From Zea mays (taxonomy: Eukaryota; Streptophyta; Magnoliopsida; Poales; Poaceae), in contig NW_023366893.1 of assembly GCF_902167145.1 (NCBI RefSeq), forward strand, positions 183,826-247,825: 64,000 nucleotides of DNA, written 5' to 3'. The translations under genes and the position numbers were made by a program. Positions 1-12,191 of the stretch are shown here, one piece after another. Position 1 is the first letter of the stretch. Each line of letters begins with the position of its first letter. The notes beneath the pieces were generated by a model. It worked only from the letters and a program-made list of their open reading frames with translations. It made no database searches and was not told the origin of the DNA.

Positions 1-664
1 GGTCTCCTCATCGACCAGAGGCTCATACCCCTCACCCCACATATGTTTGCTTGTCGTAGATCACATTCTTGGATTTCTGGTGGAGACCATTTCTTGGTCA
101 AAAATCCGTAGGTGTTAGCCTTCGGTATTATTGAAAATGGTCGTTCATGGCTATTTTCGGCAAAAATGGGGGTTGTGTGGCCATTGATCATCGACCAGAG
201 GCTAATACACCTCACCCCACATATGTTTCCTTGCCATAGATCACATTCTTGGATTTCTGGTGGAGACCATTTCTTGGTCAAAAATCCGTAGGTGTTAGCC
301 TTCGGTATTATTGAAAATGGTCATTCATGGCTATTTTCGACAAAAATGGGGGTTGTGTGGCCATTGATCATCGACCAGAGGCTCATACACCTCACCCCAC
401 ATATGTTTCCTTGCCATAGATCACATTCTTGGATTTCTGGTGGAGACCATTTCTTGGTCAAAAATCCGTAGGTCTTAGCCTCTAATATTATTGAAAATGG
501 TCGCTCATGGCTATTTTCATAAAAAATGGGGGTTGTGTGGCCATTTATCATCGACTAGAGGCTCATAAACCTCACCCCACATATGTTTCCTTGCCATAGA
601 TTACATTCTTGGATTTCTGGTGGAGACCATTTCTTGGTTAAAAATCCGTAGGTGTTAGCCTTCA
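1..664 (-). repeat. knob180 satellite array, reverse orientation (block 1)
   Basis: Tandem 180-bp monomers read in the reverse sense: TCATCGACCAGAGGCTCATA, then CACCCCACATATGTTTCC, then GATTTCTGGTGGAGACCATT. The monomer matches my memory of the maize knob-specific 180-bp satellite; the assignment to Zea rests on that recognition. The block is cut by the window edge on the left and stops at about 664, where the reverse-sense TTAGCCTTC runs directly into forward-sense AGCCTCTGGTCG. The monomer near 470-540 carries the CTTAGCCTCTAATATT and TTTTCATAAAAAATG variant that recurs through the window. No gene is present. Confidence 0.93.
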
Positions 665-1707
665 GCCTCTGGTCGATGATCAATGGCCACACAACCCCCA
701 TTTTTGTCGAAAATAGCCATGAGCAACCATTTTCAATAATACCGAAGGCTAACACCTACGGATTTTTGACCAAGAAATGGTCTCCACCAGAAATCCAAGA
801 ATGTGATCTATGGCAAGGAAACATATGTGGGGTGAGGTGTATGAGCGTCCGGTCGATGATCAATGGCCACACAACCCCCATTTTTGTCGAAAATAGCCAT
901 GAACGACCATTTTCAATAATACCGAAGGCTAACACCTACGGATTTTTGACCAAGAAATGGTCTCCACCAGAAATCCAAGAATGTGATCTATGGCAAGGAA
1001 TCATATGTGGGGTGAGGTGTATGAGCGTCTGGTCGATGATCAATGGCCACACAACCCCCATTTTTGTCGAAAATAGCCATGAACGACCATTTTCAATAAT
1101 ATCGAAGGCTAACACCTACGGATTTTTGACCAAGAAATGATCTCCACCAGAAATCCAAGAATGTGATCTACGACAAGGAAACATATGTCGGGTGAGGTGT
1201 ATGAGCCTCTGGTCGACGATCAATGGCCACACAACCCCCATTTTGCCGAAAATAGCCATGAATGACCATTTTCAATAATACCGAAGGCTAACACGTACGA
1301 GTTCTTAACCAAGAAATGGTTTCCACCAGAATCCAAGAATGTAATCTATGGCAAGGAAACATATGTGGGGTGAGTTTTATGAGCCTCTAGTCGATGATAA
1401 ATGGCCACACAACCCCCATTTTTGATGAAAATAGCCATGAACGACCATTTTCAATAATATCGAAGGCTAACACCTACGGATTTTTTACCAAGAAATGGTC
1501 TCCACCAGAAATCCAAGAATGTGATCTATGGCAAGGAAACATATGTGGGGTGAGGTGTATGAGCCTCTGGTCGATGATCAATGGCCACACAACCCCCATT
1601 TTTGTCGAAAATAGCCATGAATGACCATTTTCAATAATACCGAAGGCTAACACGTACGAGTTTTTAACCAAGAAATGGTCTCCACCAGAAATCCAAGAAT
1701 GTAATCT
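665..1707 (+). repeat. knob180 satellite array, forward orientation (block 2)
   Basis: About six monomers in the forward sense (GGCCACACAACCCCC, then AATAGCCATGAACGACC, then ACCAAGAAATGGTCTCC). One monomer has the CTACGACAAGG variant and the next has the CATTTTGCCG / ACGTACGAGTT variant, a two-monomer pairing that recurs throughout the right half of the window. The block ends at about 1707-1709, where forward GTAATCTAT joins reverse TATTGAAAATGG with a shared TAT. Confidence 0.92.
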
Positions 1708-2149
1708 ATTGAAAATGGTTGTTCATGGCTATTTTCGACAAAAATGGGGGTTGTGTGGCCATTGATCATCGACCAAAGGCTCATACACCTCACCCCACAT
1801 ATGTTTCCTTGCCATAGACCACATTCTTGGATTTCTGGTGGAGACCATTTGTTGGTCAAAAATCTGTAGGTGTTAGCTTTCGATATTATTGAAAATGGTC
1901 GTTCATGGCTATTTTCGACAAAAATGGGGGTTGTGTGGCCATTGATCATCGACCAGAGGCTCATACACCTCACCCCACATATGTTTCCTTGCCCTAGATC
2001 ACATTCTTGGATTTCTGGTGGAGACCATTTCTTGGTAAAAAATCCGTAGGTGTTAGCCTTCGGTATTATTGAAAATGGTCGTTCATGGCTATTTTCGACA
2101 AAAATGGGGGTTGTGTGGCCATTGATCATCGACCAGACGCTCATACACC

Positions 2150-5100
2150 TCACCCCACATATGTTTCCTTGCCATAGATCACATTCTTGGATTTCTGGTG
2201 GAGACCATTTCTTGGTCTAAAATCCGTAGGTGTTAGCCTCTAGTATTATTGAAAATGGTCGCTCATGGCTATTTTCAAGGTCGCTCATGGCTATTTTCAT
2301 AAAAAATGGGGGTTGTGTGGCCATTTATCATCGATAGTACCGAAGAAATGGTCTCCACATATGTTTCCTTGCCATAGATTACATTCTTGGATTTCTGGTG
2401 GAGACCATTTCTTGGTCAAAAATCCGTAGGTGTTAGCATTCAGTGTCATTGAAAATGGTCGTTCATGGCTATTTTCGACAAAAATTAGGGTTGTGTGGCC
2501 ATTGATCGTCGACCAGAGGCTCATACACCTCACCCCACATATGTTTCCTTGCCATAGATCACATTCTTGGATTTCTGGTGGAGATCATTTCTTGGTCAAA
2601 AATCCGTAGGTGTTAGCCTTCGGTATTATTGAAAATGGTCGTTCATGGCTATTTTCGACAAAAATGGGGGTTGTGTGGCCATTGATCATCGACCAGACGC
2701 TCATACACCTCACCCCACATATGTTTCCTTGCCATAGATCACATTCTTGGATTTCTGGTGGAGATCATTTCTTGGTCAAAAATCCGTAGGTGTTAGCCTT
2801 CGGTATTATTGAAAATGGTCGTTCATGGCTATTTTCGACAAAAAAGGGGGTTGTGTGGCCATTGATCATCGACCAGACGCTCATACACCTCACCCCACAT
2901 ATGTTTCCTTGCCATAGATCACATTCTTGGATTTCTGGTGGAGATCATTTCTTGGTCAAAAATCCGTAGGTGTTAGCCTTCGGTATTATTGAAAATGGTC
3001 GTTCATGGCTATTTTCGACAAAAATGGGGGTTGTGTGGCCATTGATCATCGACCAGACGCTCATACACCTCACCCCACATATGTTTCCTTGCCATAGATC
3101 ACATTCTTGGATTTCTGGTGGAGACCATTTCTTGGTCAAAAATCCGTAGGTCTTAGCCTCTAATATTATTGAAAATGGTCGCTCATGGCTATTTTCATAA
3201 AAAATGGGGGTTGTGTGGCCATTTATCATCGATAGTACCGAAGAAATGGTCTCCACATATGTTTCCTTGCCATAGATCACATTCTTCGATTTCTGGTGGA
3301 GACCATTTCTTGGTCAAAAATCCGTAGGTGTTAGCCTTCAGTGTCATTGAAAATGGTCGTTCATGGCTATTTTCGACAAAAATTAGGGTTGTGTGGCCAT
3401 TGATCGTCGACCAGAGGCTCATACACCTCACCCCACATATGTTTCCTTGCCATAGATCACATTCTTGGATTTCTGGTGGAGACCATTTCTTGGTCAAAAA
3501 TCCGTAGGTGTTAGCCTTCGGTATTTTTGAAAATGGTCGTTCATGGCTATTTTCGACAAAAACGGGGGTTGTGTGGCCATTTATCATTGACTAGAGGCTC
3601 ATACACCTCACCCCACATATGTTTCCTTGCCATAGATCACATTCTTGGATTTCTAGTGGAGACCATTTCTTGGTCAAAAATCCGTAGGTGTTAGCCTTCA
3701 GTATTATTGAAAATGGTCGTTCATGGCTATTTTCGACAAAAATGGGGGTTGTGTGGCCATTGATCATCGACCAGACGCTCATACACCTCACCCCACATAT
3801 GTTTCCTTGCCATAGATCACATTCTTGGATTTCTGGTGGAGACCATTTCTTGGTCTAAAATCCGTAGGTGTTAGCCTCTAGTATTATTGCAAATGGTCGC
3901 TCATGGCTATTTTCAAGGTCGCTCATGGCTATTTTCATAAAAAATGGGGGTTGTGTGGCCATTTAGCATCGATAGTACCGAAGAAATGGTCTCCACATAT
4001 GTTTCCTTTCCATAGATCACAATCTTGGATTTCTGGTGGAGACCATTTCTTGGTCAAAAATCCGTAGGTGTTAGCATTCAGTGTCATTGAAAATGGTCGT
4101 TCATGGCTATTTTCGACAAAAATTAGGGTTGTGTGGCCATTGATCGTCGACCAGAGGCTCATACACCTCACCCAACATATGTTTCCTTGCCATAGATCAC
4201 ATTCTTGGATTTCTGGTGGAGATCATTTCTTGGTCAAAAATCCGTAGGTGTTAGCCTTCGGTATTATTGAAAATGGTCGTTCATGGCTATTTTCGACAAA
4301 AATGGGGGTTGTGTGGCCATTGATCATCGACCAGACGCTCATACACCTCACCCCACATATGTTTCCTTGCCATAGATCACATTCTTGGATTTCTGGTGGA
4401 GATCATTTCTTGGTCAAAAATTCGTAGGTGTTAGCCTTCGGTATTATTGAAAATGGTCGTTCATGGCTATTTTCGACAAAAATGGGGGTTGTGTGGCCAT
4501 TGATCATCGACCAGACGCTCATACACCTCACCCCACATATGTTTCCTTGCCATAGATCACATTCTTGGATTCCTGGTGGAGATCATTTCTTGGTCAAAAA
4601 TCCGTAGGTGTTAGCCTTCGGTATTATTGAAAATGGTCGTTCATGGCTATTTTCGACAAAAATGGGGGTTGTGTGGCCATTGATCATCGACCAGACGCTC
4701 ATACACCTCACTCCACATATGTTTCCTTGCCATAGATCACATTCTTGGATTTCTGGTGGAGACCATTTCTTGGTCAAAAATCCGTAGGTCTTAGCCTCTA
4801 ATATTATTGAAAATGGTCGCTCATGGCTATTTTCATAAAAAATGGGGGTTGTGTGGCCATTTATCATCAATAGTACCGAAGAAATGGTCTCCACATATGT
4901 TTCCTTGCCATAGATCACATTCTTGGATTTCTGGTGGAGACCATTTCTTGGTCAAAAATCCGTAGGTGTTAGCCTTCAGTGTCATTGAAAATGGTCGTTC
5001 ATGGCTATTTTCGACAAAAATTAGGGTTGTGTGGCCATTGATCGTCGACCAGAGGCTCATACACCTCACCCCACATATGTTTCCTTGCCATAGATCACAT

Positions 5101-5435
5101 TCTTGGATTTCTGGTGGAGACCATTTCTTGGTCAAAAATCCGTAGGTGTTAGCCTTCGGTATTTTTGAAAATGGTCGTTCATGGCTATTTTCGACAAAAA
5201 TGGGGGTTGTGTGGCCATTTATCATCGACTAGAGGCTCATACACCTCACCCCACATATGTTTCCTTGCCATAGATCACATTCTTGGATTTCTGGTGGAGA
5301 CCATTTCTTGGTCAAAAATCCGTAGGTGTTAGCCTTCAGTATTATTGAAAATGGTCGTTCATGGCTATTTTCGACAAAAATGGGGGTTGTGTGGCCATTG
5401 ATCATCGACCAGACGCTCATACACCTCACCCCACA
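2150..5435 (-). repeat. Higher-order repeat, period 1638 bp, two tandem copies
   Basis: Diagnostic positions recur at exactly 1638 bp: the chimeric junction at 2335 recurs at 3973, and the second chimeric junction at 3233 recurs at 4871. The order of variant monomers (202-bp type, chimeric type, AGTGTCATTG type, then three near-standard monomers) is the same in both copies. Similarity fades near 5450, where copy 2 reads GGTCAAAAATCC and the matching site at 3849 reads GGTCTAAAATCC. Ends are approximate because neighbouring monomers are alike. Confidence 0.8.
2335..2358 (+). repeat. Short inverted knob180 fragment inside a reverse-sense monomer (first of four)
   Basis: Inside a reverse-sense monomer, CATTTATCATCGA is followed by 24 bases in the forward sense (TAGTACCGAAG fused to AAGAAATGGTCTCCAC) before the reverse-sense ATATGTTTCC resumes. 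The fragment itself lacks about 27 bases between ACCGAAG and AAGAAATGG relative to a normal forward monomer. The same chimera occurs at 3233-3256, 3973-3996 and 4871-4894, so it arose once and was then amplified. Confidence 0.8.
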
Positions 5436-5783
5436 TATGTTTCCTTGCCATAGATGACATTCTTGGATTTCTCGTGGAGACCATTCTTGGTCAAAAATCC
5501 GTAGGTGTTAGCCTTCGGTATTATTGAAAATGGTCGTTCATGGCTATTTTCGACAAAAATGGGGGTTGTGTGGCCATTTATCATCTACTAGAGGCTCATA
5601 AACCTCACCCCACATATGTTTCCTTGCCATAGATCACATTCTTGGATTTCTGGTGGAGACCATTTCTTGGTCTAAAATCCGTAGGTGTTAGCCTTCGGTA
5701 TTATTGAAAATGGTCGTTCATGGCTATTTTCAACAAAATGGGGGTTGTGTGGCAATTGATCATCGACCAGACGCTCATACACC

Positions 5784-7007
5784 CATTTTTTATGAAAATA
5801 GCCATGAGCGACCTTGAAAATAGCCATGAGCGACCATTTTCAATAATACTAGAGGCTAACACCTACGGATTTTAGACCAAGAAATGGTCTCCACCAGAAA
5901 TCCAAGAATGTGATCTATGGCAAGGAAACATATGTGGGGTGAGGTGTACGAGCCTCTGGTCGATGATCAATGGCCACACAACCCCCATTTTGCCGAAAAT
6001 AGCCATGAACGACCATTTTCAATAATACCGAAGGCTAACACGTACGAGTTTTTAACCAAGATATGGTCTCCACCAGAAATCCAAGAATGTGATCTATGGC
6101 AAGGAAACATATGTGGGGTGAGGTGTATGAGCCTCTGGTCGATGATCAATGGCCACACAACCCCCATTTTTGTCGAAAATAGCCATGAACGACCATTTTC
6201 AATAATACCGAAGGCTAACACCTACGGATTTTTGACCAAGAAATGGTCTCCGCCAGAAATCCAAGAATGTGATCTATGGCAAGGAAACATATGTGGGGTG
6301 AGGTGTATGAGCCTCTAGTCGATGATAAATGGCCACACAACCCCCATTTTTGTCGAAAATAGCCATGAACGACCATTTTCAAAAATACCGAAGGCTAACA
6401 CCTACGGATTTTTGACCAAGAAATGGTCTCCACCAGAAATCCAAGAATGTGATCTATGGCAAGGAAACATATGTGGGGTGAGGTGTATGAGCCTCTGGTC
6501 GATGATCAATGGCCACACAACCCTAATTTTTGTCGAAAATAGCCATGAACGACCATTTTCAATGACACTGAAGGCTAACACCTACGGATTTTTGACCAAG
6601 AAATGGTCTCCACCAGAAATCCAAGAATGTGATCTATGGCAAGGAAACATATGTGGGGTGAGGTGTATGAGCCTCTAGTCGATGATAAATGGCCACACAA
6701 CCCCCATTTTTTATGAAAATAGCCATGAGCGACCTTGAAAATAGCCATGAGCGACCATTTTCAATAATACTAGAGGCTAACACCTACGGATTTTAGACCA
6801 AGAAATGGTCTCCACCAGAAATCCAAGAATGTGATCTATGGTATTGTAAATGGTCATTCTATGGCAAGGAAACATATGTGGGGTGAGGTGTACGAGCCTC
6901 TGGTCGATGATAAATGGCCACACAACCCCCATTTTGCCGAAAATAGCCATGAATGACCATTTTCAATAATACCGAAGGCTAACACCTACGGATTTTTGAC
7001 CAAGAAA
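5784..7007 (+). repeat. knob180 satellite array, forward orientation (block 4)
   Basis: Forward-sense monomers, including 202-bp variants near 5790-5880 and 6700-6800 and an 18-bp filler insertion at 6841-6858. The block ends at a sharp fold-over: ACCAAGAAATGG passes directly into reverse-sense AAATGGGGGTTGTGTGG, sharing AAATGG at 7005-7010. The same junction recurs at 12189-12194. Confidence 0.92.
6841..6858 (-). repeat. 18-bp templated filler flanked by CTATG direct repeats
   Basis: A forward monomer reading GTGATCTATG is interrupted by GTATTGTAAATGGTCATT, and the monomer then resumes at CTATGGCAAGG. The five bases CTATG stand on both sides (6836-6840 and 6859-6863). The inserted bases are a reverse-sense piece of the same satellite (compare GGTATTATTGTAAATGGTC, minus ATT). 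This looks like filler copied during break repair, not a transposon. Confidence 0.7.
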
Positions 7008-9232
7008 TGGGGGTTGTGTGGCCTTTGATTATCGACCAGACGCTCATACACCTCACCCCACATATGTTTCCTTGCCATAGATCACATTCTTGGATTTCTG
7101 GTGGAGACCATTTCTTGGTCAAAAATGCGTAGGTGTTAGCCTTCGGTATTATTGTAAATGGTCATTCATGGCTATTTTCGACAAAAATGGGGGTTGTGTG
7201 GCCATTGATCATCGACCAGAGGCTCATACACCTCACCCCACATATGTTTCCTTGCCATAGATCACATTCTTGATTTCTGGTGGAGACCATTTCTTGGTCA
7301 AAAATCTGTAGGTCTTAGCCTCTAATATTATTGAAAATGGTCGCTCATGGCTATTTTCATAAAAAAATGGGGGTTGTGTGGCCATTTATCATCGACTAGA
7401 GGCTCATAAATCTCACCCCACATATGTTTCCTTGCCATAGATCACATTCTTGGATTTCTGGTGGAGACCATTTCTTGGTCAAAAATCCGTAGGTGTTAGC
7501 CTTCGGTATTATTGAAAATGGTCGTTCATGGCTATTTTCGACAAAAATGGGGGTTGTGTGGCCATTGATCATCGACCAGACGCTCATACACCTCACCCCA
7601 CATATGTTTCCTTGCCATAGATCACATTCTTGGATTTCTGGTGGAGACCATTTCTTGGTCTAAAATCCGTAGGTGTTAACCTCTAGTATTATTGAAAATG
7701 GTCGCTCATGGCTATTTTCAAGGTCGCTCATGGCTATTTTCATAAAAATGGGGGTTGTGTGGCCATTGATCATACACCAGAGCCTCGTACACCTCACCCC
7801 ACATATGTTTCCTTGCCATAGGTCACATTCTTGTTTTTCTGGTGGAGACCATTTCTTGGTCAAAAAATCGTAGGTGTTAGCCTTCGGTGTTATTGAAAAT
7901 GGTCGTTCATGGCTATTTTCATAAAAAATGGGGGTTGTGTGGCCATTGATCATTGACCAGACGCTCATACACCTCACCCCACATATGTTTCCTTGCCATA
8001 GATCACATTCTTGGATTTCTGGTGGAGACCATTTCTTGGTCAAAAATCCGTAGGTGTTAGCCTTCGGTATTATTGAAAATGGTCGTTCATGGCTATTTTC
8101 GACAAAAATGGGGGTTGTGTGGCCATTGATCTTCGACCAGAGGCTCATACACCTCACCCCACATATGTTTCCTTGCCATAGATCACATTCTTGGATTTCT
8201 GGTGGAGACCATTTCTTGGTCAAAAATCCGTAGGTGTTAGCCTTCGATATTATTGAAAATGGTCGTTCATGGCTATTTTCGACAAAAATGGGGGTTGTGT
8301 GGCCATTGATCATCGACTAGAGGCTCGTACACCTCACTACACATATCTTTCCTTGCCATAGATCACATTCTTGGATTTCTGGTGGAGACCATTTCTTGGT
8401 TAAAAACTCGTACGTGTTAGCCTTCGGTATTATTGAAAATGGTCGTTCATGGCTATTTTCGGCAAAATGGGGGTTCTGTGGCCATTGATCATCGACCAGA
8501 GGATCGTACACCTCACCCCACATATGTTGCCTTGCCATAGATCACATTCTTGGATTTCTGGTGGAGACCATTTCTTGGTCAAAAATCCGTAGGTGTTAGC
8601 CTTAGGTATTTTTGAAAATGGTCGTTCATGGCTATTTTCATAAAAAATGGGGGTTGTGTGGCCATTGATCGTCGACCAGAGGCTCGTACACCTCACCCCA
8701 CATATGTTTCCTTGCCATAGATCACATTCTTGGATTTCTGGTGGAGACCATTTCTTGGTCAAAAATCCGTACGTGTTAGCCTCTAGTATTATTGAAAATG
8801 GTCGCTCATGGCTATTTTCAAGGTCGCTCATGGCTATTTTCATAAAAATGGGGGTTGTGTGGCCATTGATCATCGACCAGAGGCTCATACACCTCACCCC
8901 ACATATGTTTCCTTGCCATAGATCACATTCTTGGATTTCTGGTGGAGACCATTTCTTGGTCAAAAATCCATAGGTGTTAGCCTTCGGTATTATTGTAAAT
9001 GGTCATTCATGGCTATTTTCGACAAAAATGGGGGTTGTGTGGCCATTGATCATCGACTAGAGGCTCATAAATCTCACCCCACATATGTTTCCTTGCCATA
9101 GATTACATTCTTGGATTTCTGGTGGAAACCATTTCTTGGTTAAAAACTCGTACGTGTTAGCCTTCGGTATTATTGAAAATGGTCGTTCATGGCTATTTTC
9201 AAGGTCGCTCATGGCTATTTTCATAAAAAATG
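7008..9232 (-). repeat. knob180 satellite array, reverse orientation (block 5)
   Basis: About 12 reverse-sense monomers with 202-bp variants near 7690-7740, 8790-8845 and 9180-9225. From roughly 7600 to 9000 the variant order matches 12900-14200 at an offset of about 5268 bp, so the two stretches are segmental copies. The block ends at 9232-9234, where reverse AAAAAATGGG abuts forward GGTGTATGAGCG. Confidence 0.92.
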
Positions 9233-10450
9233 GGTGTATGAGCGTCTGGTCGATGATCAATTGCCACACAACCCCCATTTTGTCGAAAATAGCCATGAAC
9301 GACCATTTTCAATAATACCGAAGGCTAACACGTACGAGTTTTTAACCAAGAAATGGTTTCCACCAGAAATCCAAGAATGTAATCTATGGCAAGGAAACAT
9401 ATGTGGGCTGAGATTTATGAGCCTCTAGTCGATGATAAATGGCCACACAACCCCCATTTTTGTCGAAAATAGCCATGAACGACCATTTTCAATAATACCG
9501 AAGGCTAACACCTACGAATTTTTGACCAAGAATGGTCTCCACGAGAAATCCAAGAATGTGATCTATGGCAAGGAAACATATGTGGGGTGAGGTGTATGAG
9601 CCTCTGGTCGATGATCAATGGCCACACAACCCCCATTTTTTATGAAAATAGCCATGAGCGACCTTGAAAATAGCCATGAGCGACCATTTTCAATAATACT
9701 AGAGGCTAACACGTACGGATTTATGACCAAGAAATGGTCTCCACCAGAAATCCAAGAATGTGATCTATGGCAAGGAAACATATGTGGGGTGAGGTGTATG
9801 AGCCTCTAGTCGATGATCAATGGCCACACAACACCCATTTTTTATGAAAATAGCCATGAACTACCATTTTCAAAAATACCAAAGGCTAACACCTACGGAT
9901 TTTTGACCAAGAAATGGTCTCCACCAGAAATCCAAGAATGTGATCTATGGCAAGGAAACATATGTGGGGTGAGGTGTACGAGCCTCTGGTCGATGATCAA
10001 TGGCCACAGAACCCCCATTTTGCCGAAAATAGCCATGAACGACCATTTTCAATAATACCGAAGGCTAACACATACGAGTTTTTAACCAAAAAATGGTCTC
10101 CACCAGAAATCCAAGAATGTGATCAATGGCAAGGAAACATATGTGTAGTGAGGTGTACGAGCCTCTTGTCGATGATCAATGGCCACACAACCCCCATTTT
10201 TGTCGAAAATAGCCATGAACGACCATTTTCAATAATATCGAAGGCTAACACCTACGGATTTTTGACCAAGAAATGGTCTCCACCAGAAATCCAAGAATGT
10301 GATCTATGGCAAGGAAACATATGTGGGGTGAGGTGTATGAGCGTCTGGTCGATGATCAATGGCCACACAACCCCCATTTTTGTCAAAAATAGCCATGAAC
10401 GACCATTTTCAATAATATTAGAGGCTAAGACCTACAGATTTTTTACCAAG
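9233..10450 (+). repeat. knob180 satellite array, forward orientation (block 6)
   Basis: Forward-sense monomers with a 202-bp variant near 9640-9700. The block ends inside a monomer: TTTTTTACCAAG at 10439-10450 joins reverse-sense ATTGCCATAGATCAC with little or no shared sequence. Confidence 0.91.
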
Positions 10451-10619
10451 ATTGCCATAGATCACATTCTTGGATTTCTGGTGGAGACCATTTCTTGGTC
10501 TAAAATCCGTAGGTGTTAGCCTCTAGTATTATTGAAAATGGTCGCTCATGGCTATTTTCAAGGTCGCTCAAGGCTATTTTCATAAAAAATGGGGGTTGTG
10601 TGGCCACCTCACTACACAT
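10451..10619 (-). repeat. knob180 fragment, reverse orientation (block 7), ending in a palindrome
   Basis: Less than one monomer in the reverse sense, including a 202-type duplication. An internal deletion joins TGTGGCCA to CCTCACTACACATATG. The block then folds back at the self-complementary CACATATGTG (10615-10624), after which the array continues in the forward sense. The surrounding CCTCAC and GTGAGG make a nearly perfect 26-bp palindrome at 10607-10632. Confidence 0.85.
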
Positions 10620-12191
10620 ATGTGGGGTGAGGTGTACGAGCCTCTGGTCGATGATCAATGGCCACACACCCCCCATTTTGCCGAAAATAGCCATGAATGA
10701 CCATTTTCAATAATACCGAAGGCTAACACCTACGGATTTTTGACCAAGAAATGGTTTCCACCAGAAATCCAAGAATGTGATCTATGGCAAGGAAACATAT
10801 GTGGGGTGAGGTGTATGAGCCTCTGGTCGATGATCAATGGCCACACAACCCCCATTTTTGTCGAAAATAGCCATGAACGACCATTTTCAATAATATCGAA
10901 GGCTAACACCTACGGATTTTTGACCAAGAAATGGTCTCCACCAGAAATCCAAGAATGTGATCTACGACAAGGAAACATATGTGGGGTGAGGTGTATGAGC
11001 CTCTGGTCGACGATCAATGGCCACACAACCCCCATTTTGCCGAAAATAGCCATGAATGACCATTTTCAATAATACCGAAGGCTAACACGTACGAGTTTTT
11101 AACCAAGAAATGGTTTCCACCAGAAATCCAAGAATGTAATCTATGGCAAGGAAACATATGTGGGGTGAGGTTTATGAGCCTCTAGTCGATGATAAATGGC
11201 CACACAACCCCCATTTTTTATGAAAATAGCCATGAGCGACCTTGAAAATAGCCATGAGCGACCTTGAAAATAGCCATGAGCGACCATTTTCAATAATACT
11301 AGAGGCTAACACCTACGGATTTTAGACCAAGAAATGGTCTCCACCAGAAATCCAAGTGGCCACACAACCCCCATTTTTTATGAAAATAGCCATGAGCGAC
11401 CTTGAAAATAGCCATGAGCGACCATTTTCAATAATACTAGAGGCTAACACCTACGGATTTTAGACCAAGAAATGGTCTCCACCAGAAATCCAAGAATGTG
11501 ATCTATGGCAAGGAAACATATATGGGGTGAGGTGTACGAGCCTCTGGTCGATGATCAATGGCCACACAACCCCCATTTTGCCGAAAATAGCCATGAACGA
11601 CCATTTTCAATAATACCGAAGGCTAACACGTACGAGTTTTTAACCAAGAAATGGTCTCCACCAGAAATCCAAGAATGTGATCTATGGCAAGGAAACATAT
11701 GTGGGGTGAGGTGTATGAGCGTCTAGTCGATGATCAATGGCCACACAACCCCCATTTTTGTCGAAAATAGCCATGAACGACCATTTTCAATAATACCGAA
11801 GGCTAACACCTACGGATTTTTGACCAAGAAATGGTCTCCACCAGAAATCCAAGAATGTGATCTATGGCAAGGAAACATATGTGTAGTGAGGTGTATGAGC
11901 CTCTGGTCGAAGATCAATGGCCACACAACCCCCATTTTTGTCGAAAATAGCCATGAATGACCATTTTCAAAAATACCAAAGGCTAACACATTCGGATTTT
12001 TGCCCAAGAAATGGTCTCCACCAGAAATCCAAGAATGTGATCTATGGCAAGGAAACATATGTGGGGTGAGGTGTATGAGCGTCTGGTCGATGATCAATGG
12101 CCACACAACCCCCATTTTTTTCGAAAATAGCCATGAACGACCATTTTCAATAATACCGAAGGCTAACACCTACGGATTTTTGACCAAGAAA
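10620..12191 (+). repeat. knob180 satellite array, forward orientation (block 8)
   Basis: Forward-sense monomers. It contains a 224-bp monomer with three copies of the 22-bp duplication unit (about 11222-11290) and a deletion junction at 11356, where ATCCAAG jumps to TGGCCACACAACC. It ends at 12189-12194 with the same AAATGG fold-over seen at 7005-7010. Confidence 0.91.
11222..11290 (+). repeat. 224-bp length variant: triplicated 22-bp unit
   Basis: The unit GAAAATAGCCATGAGCGACC plus TT occurs three times in a row here (the last ends in ATT). The common length variant has two copies (202 bp) and the standard monomer has one (180 bp). The simplest explanation is replication slippage or unequal exchange acting on the 202-bp variant. 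I found this triplication only once in the window. Confidence 0.8.

Larger units (their letters stand above)
1708..5783 (-). repeat. knob180 satellite array, reverse orientation (block 3), with a 1638-bp higher-order repeat
   Basis: About 22 reverse-sense monomers. The block holds four copies of a chimeric monomer with a short fragment of opposite orientation (2335-2358, 3233-3256, 3973-3996, 4871-4894) and two copies of a 1638-bp higher-order repeat. It also has monomers of a subfamily marked by AGTGTCATTG and AAAATTAGGGTTG. It ends at about 5783, where reverse GCTCATACACC meets forward CCCATTTTTTATG. Confidence 0.92.

Noticed and set aside
6841..6858. Miniature transposon with a 5-bp target-site duplication
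   Set aside because: Only 18 bp, with no terminal inverted repeats, and recognisably a piece of the satellite itself. Repair filler is the better explanation.
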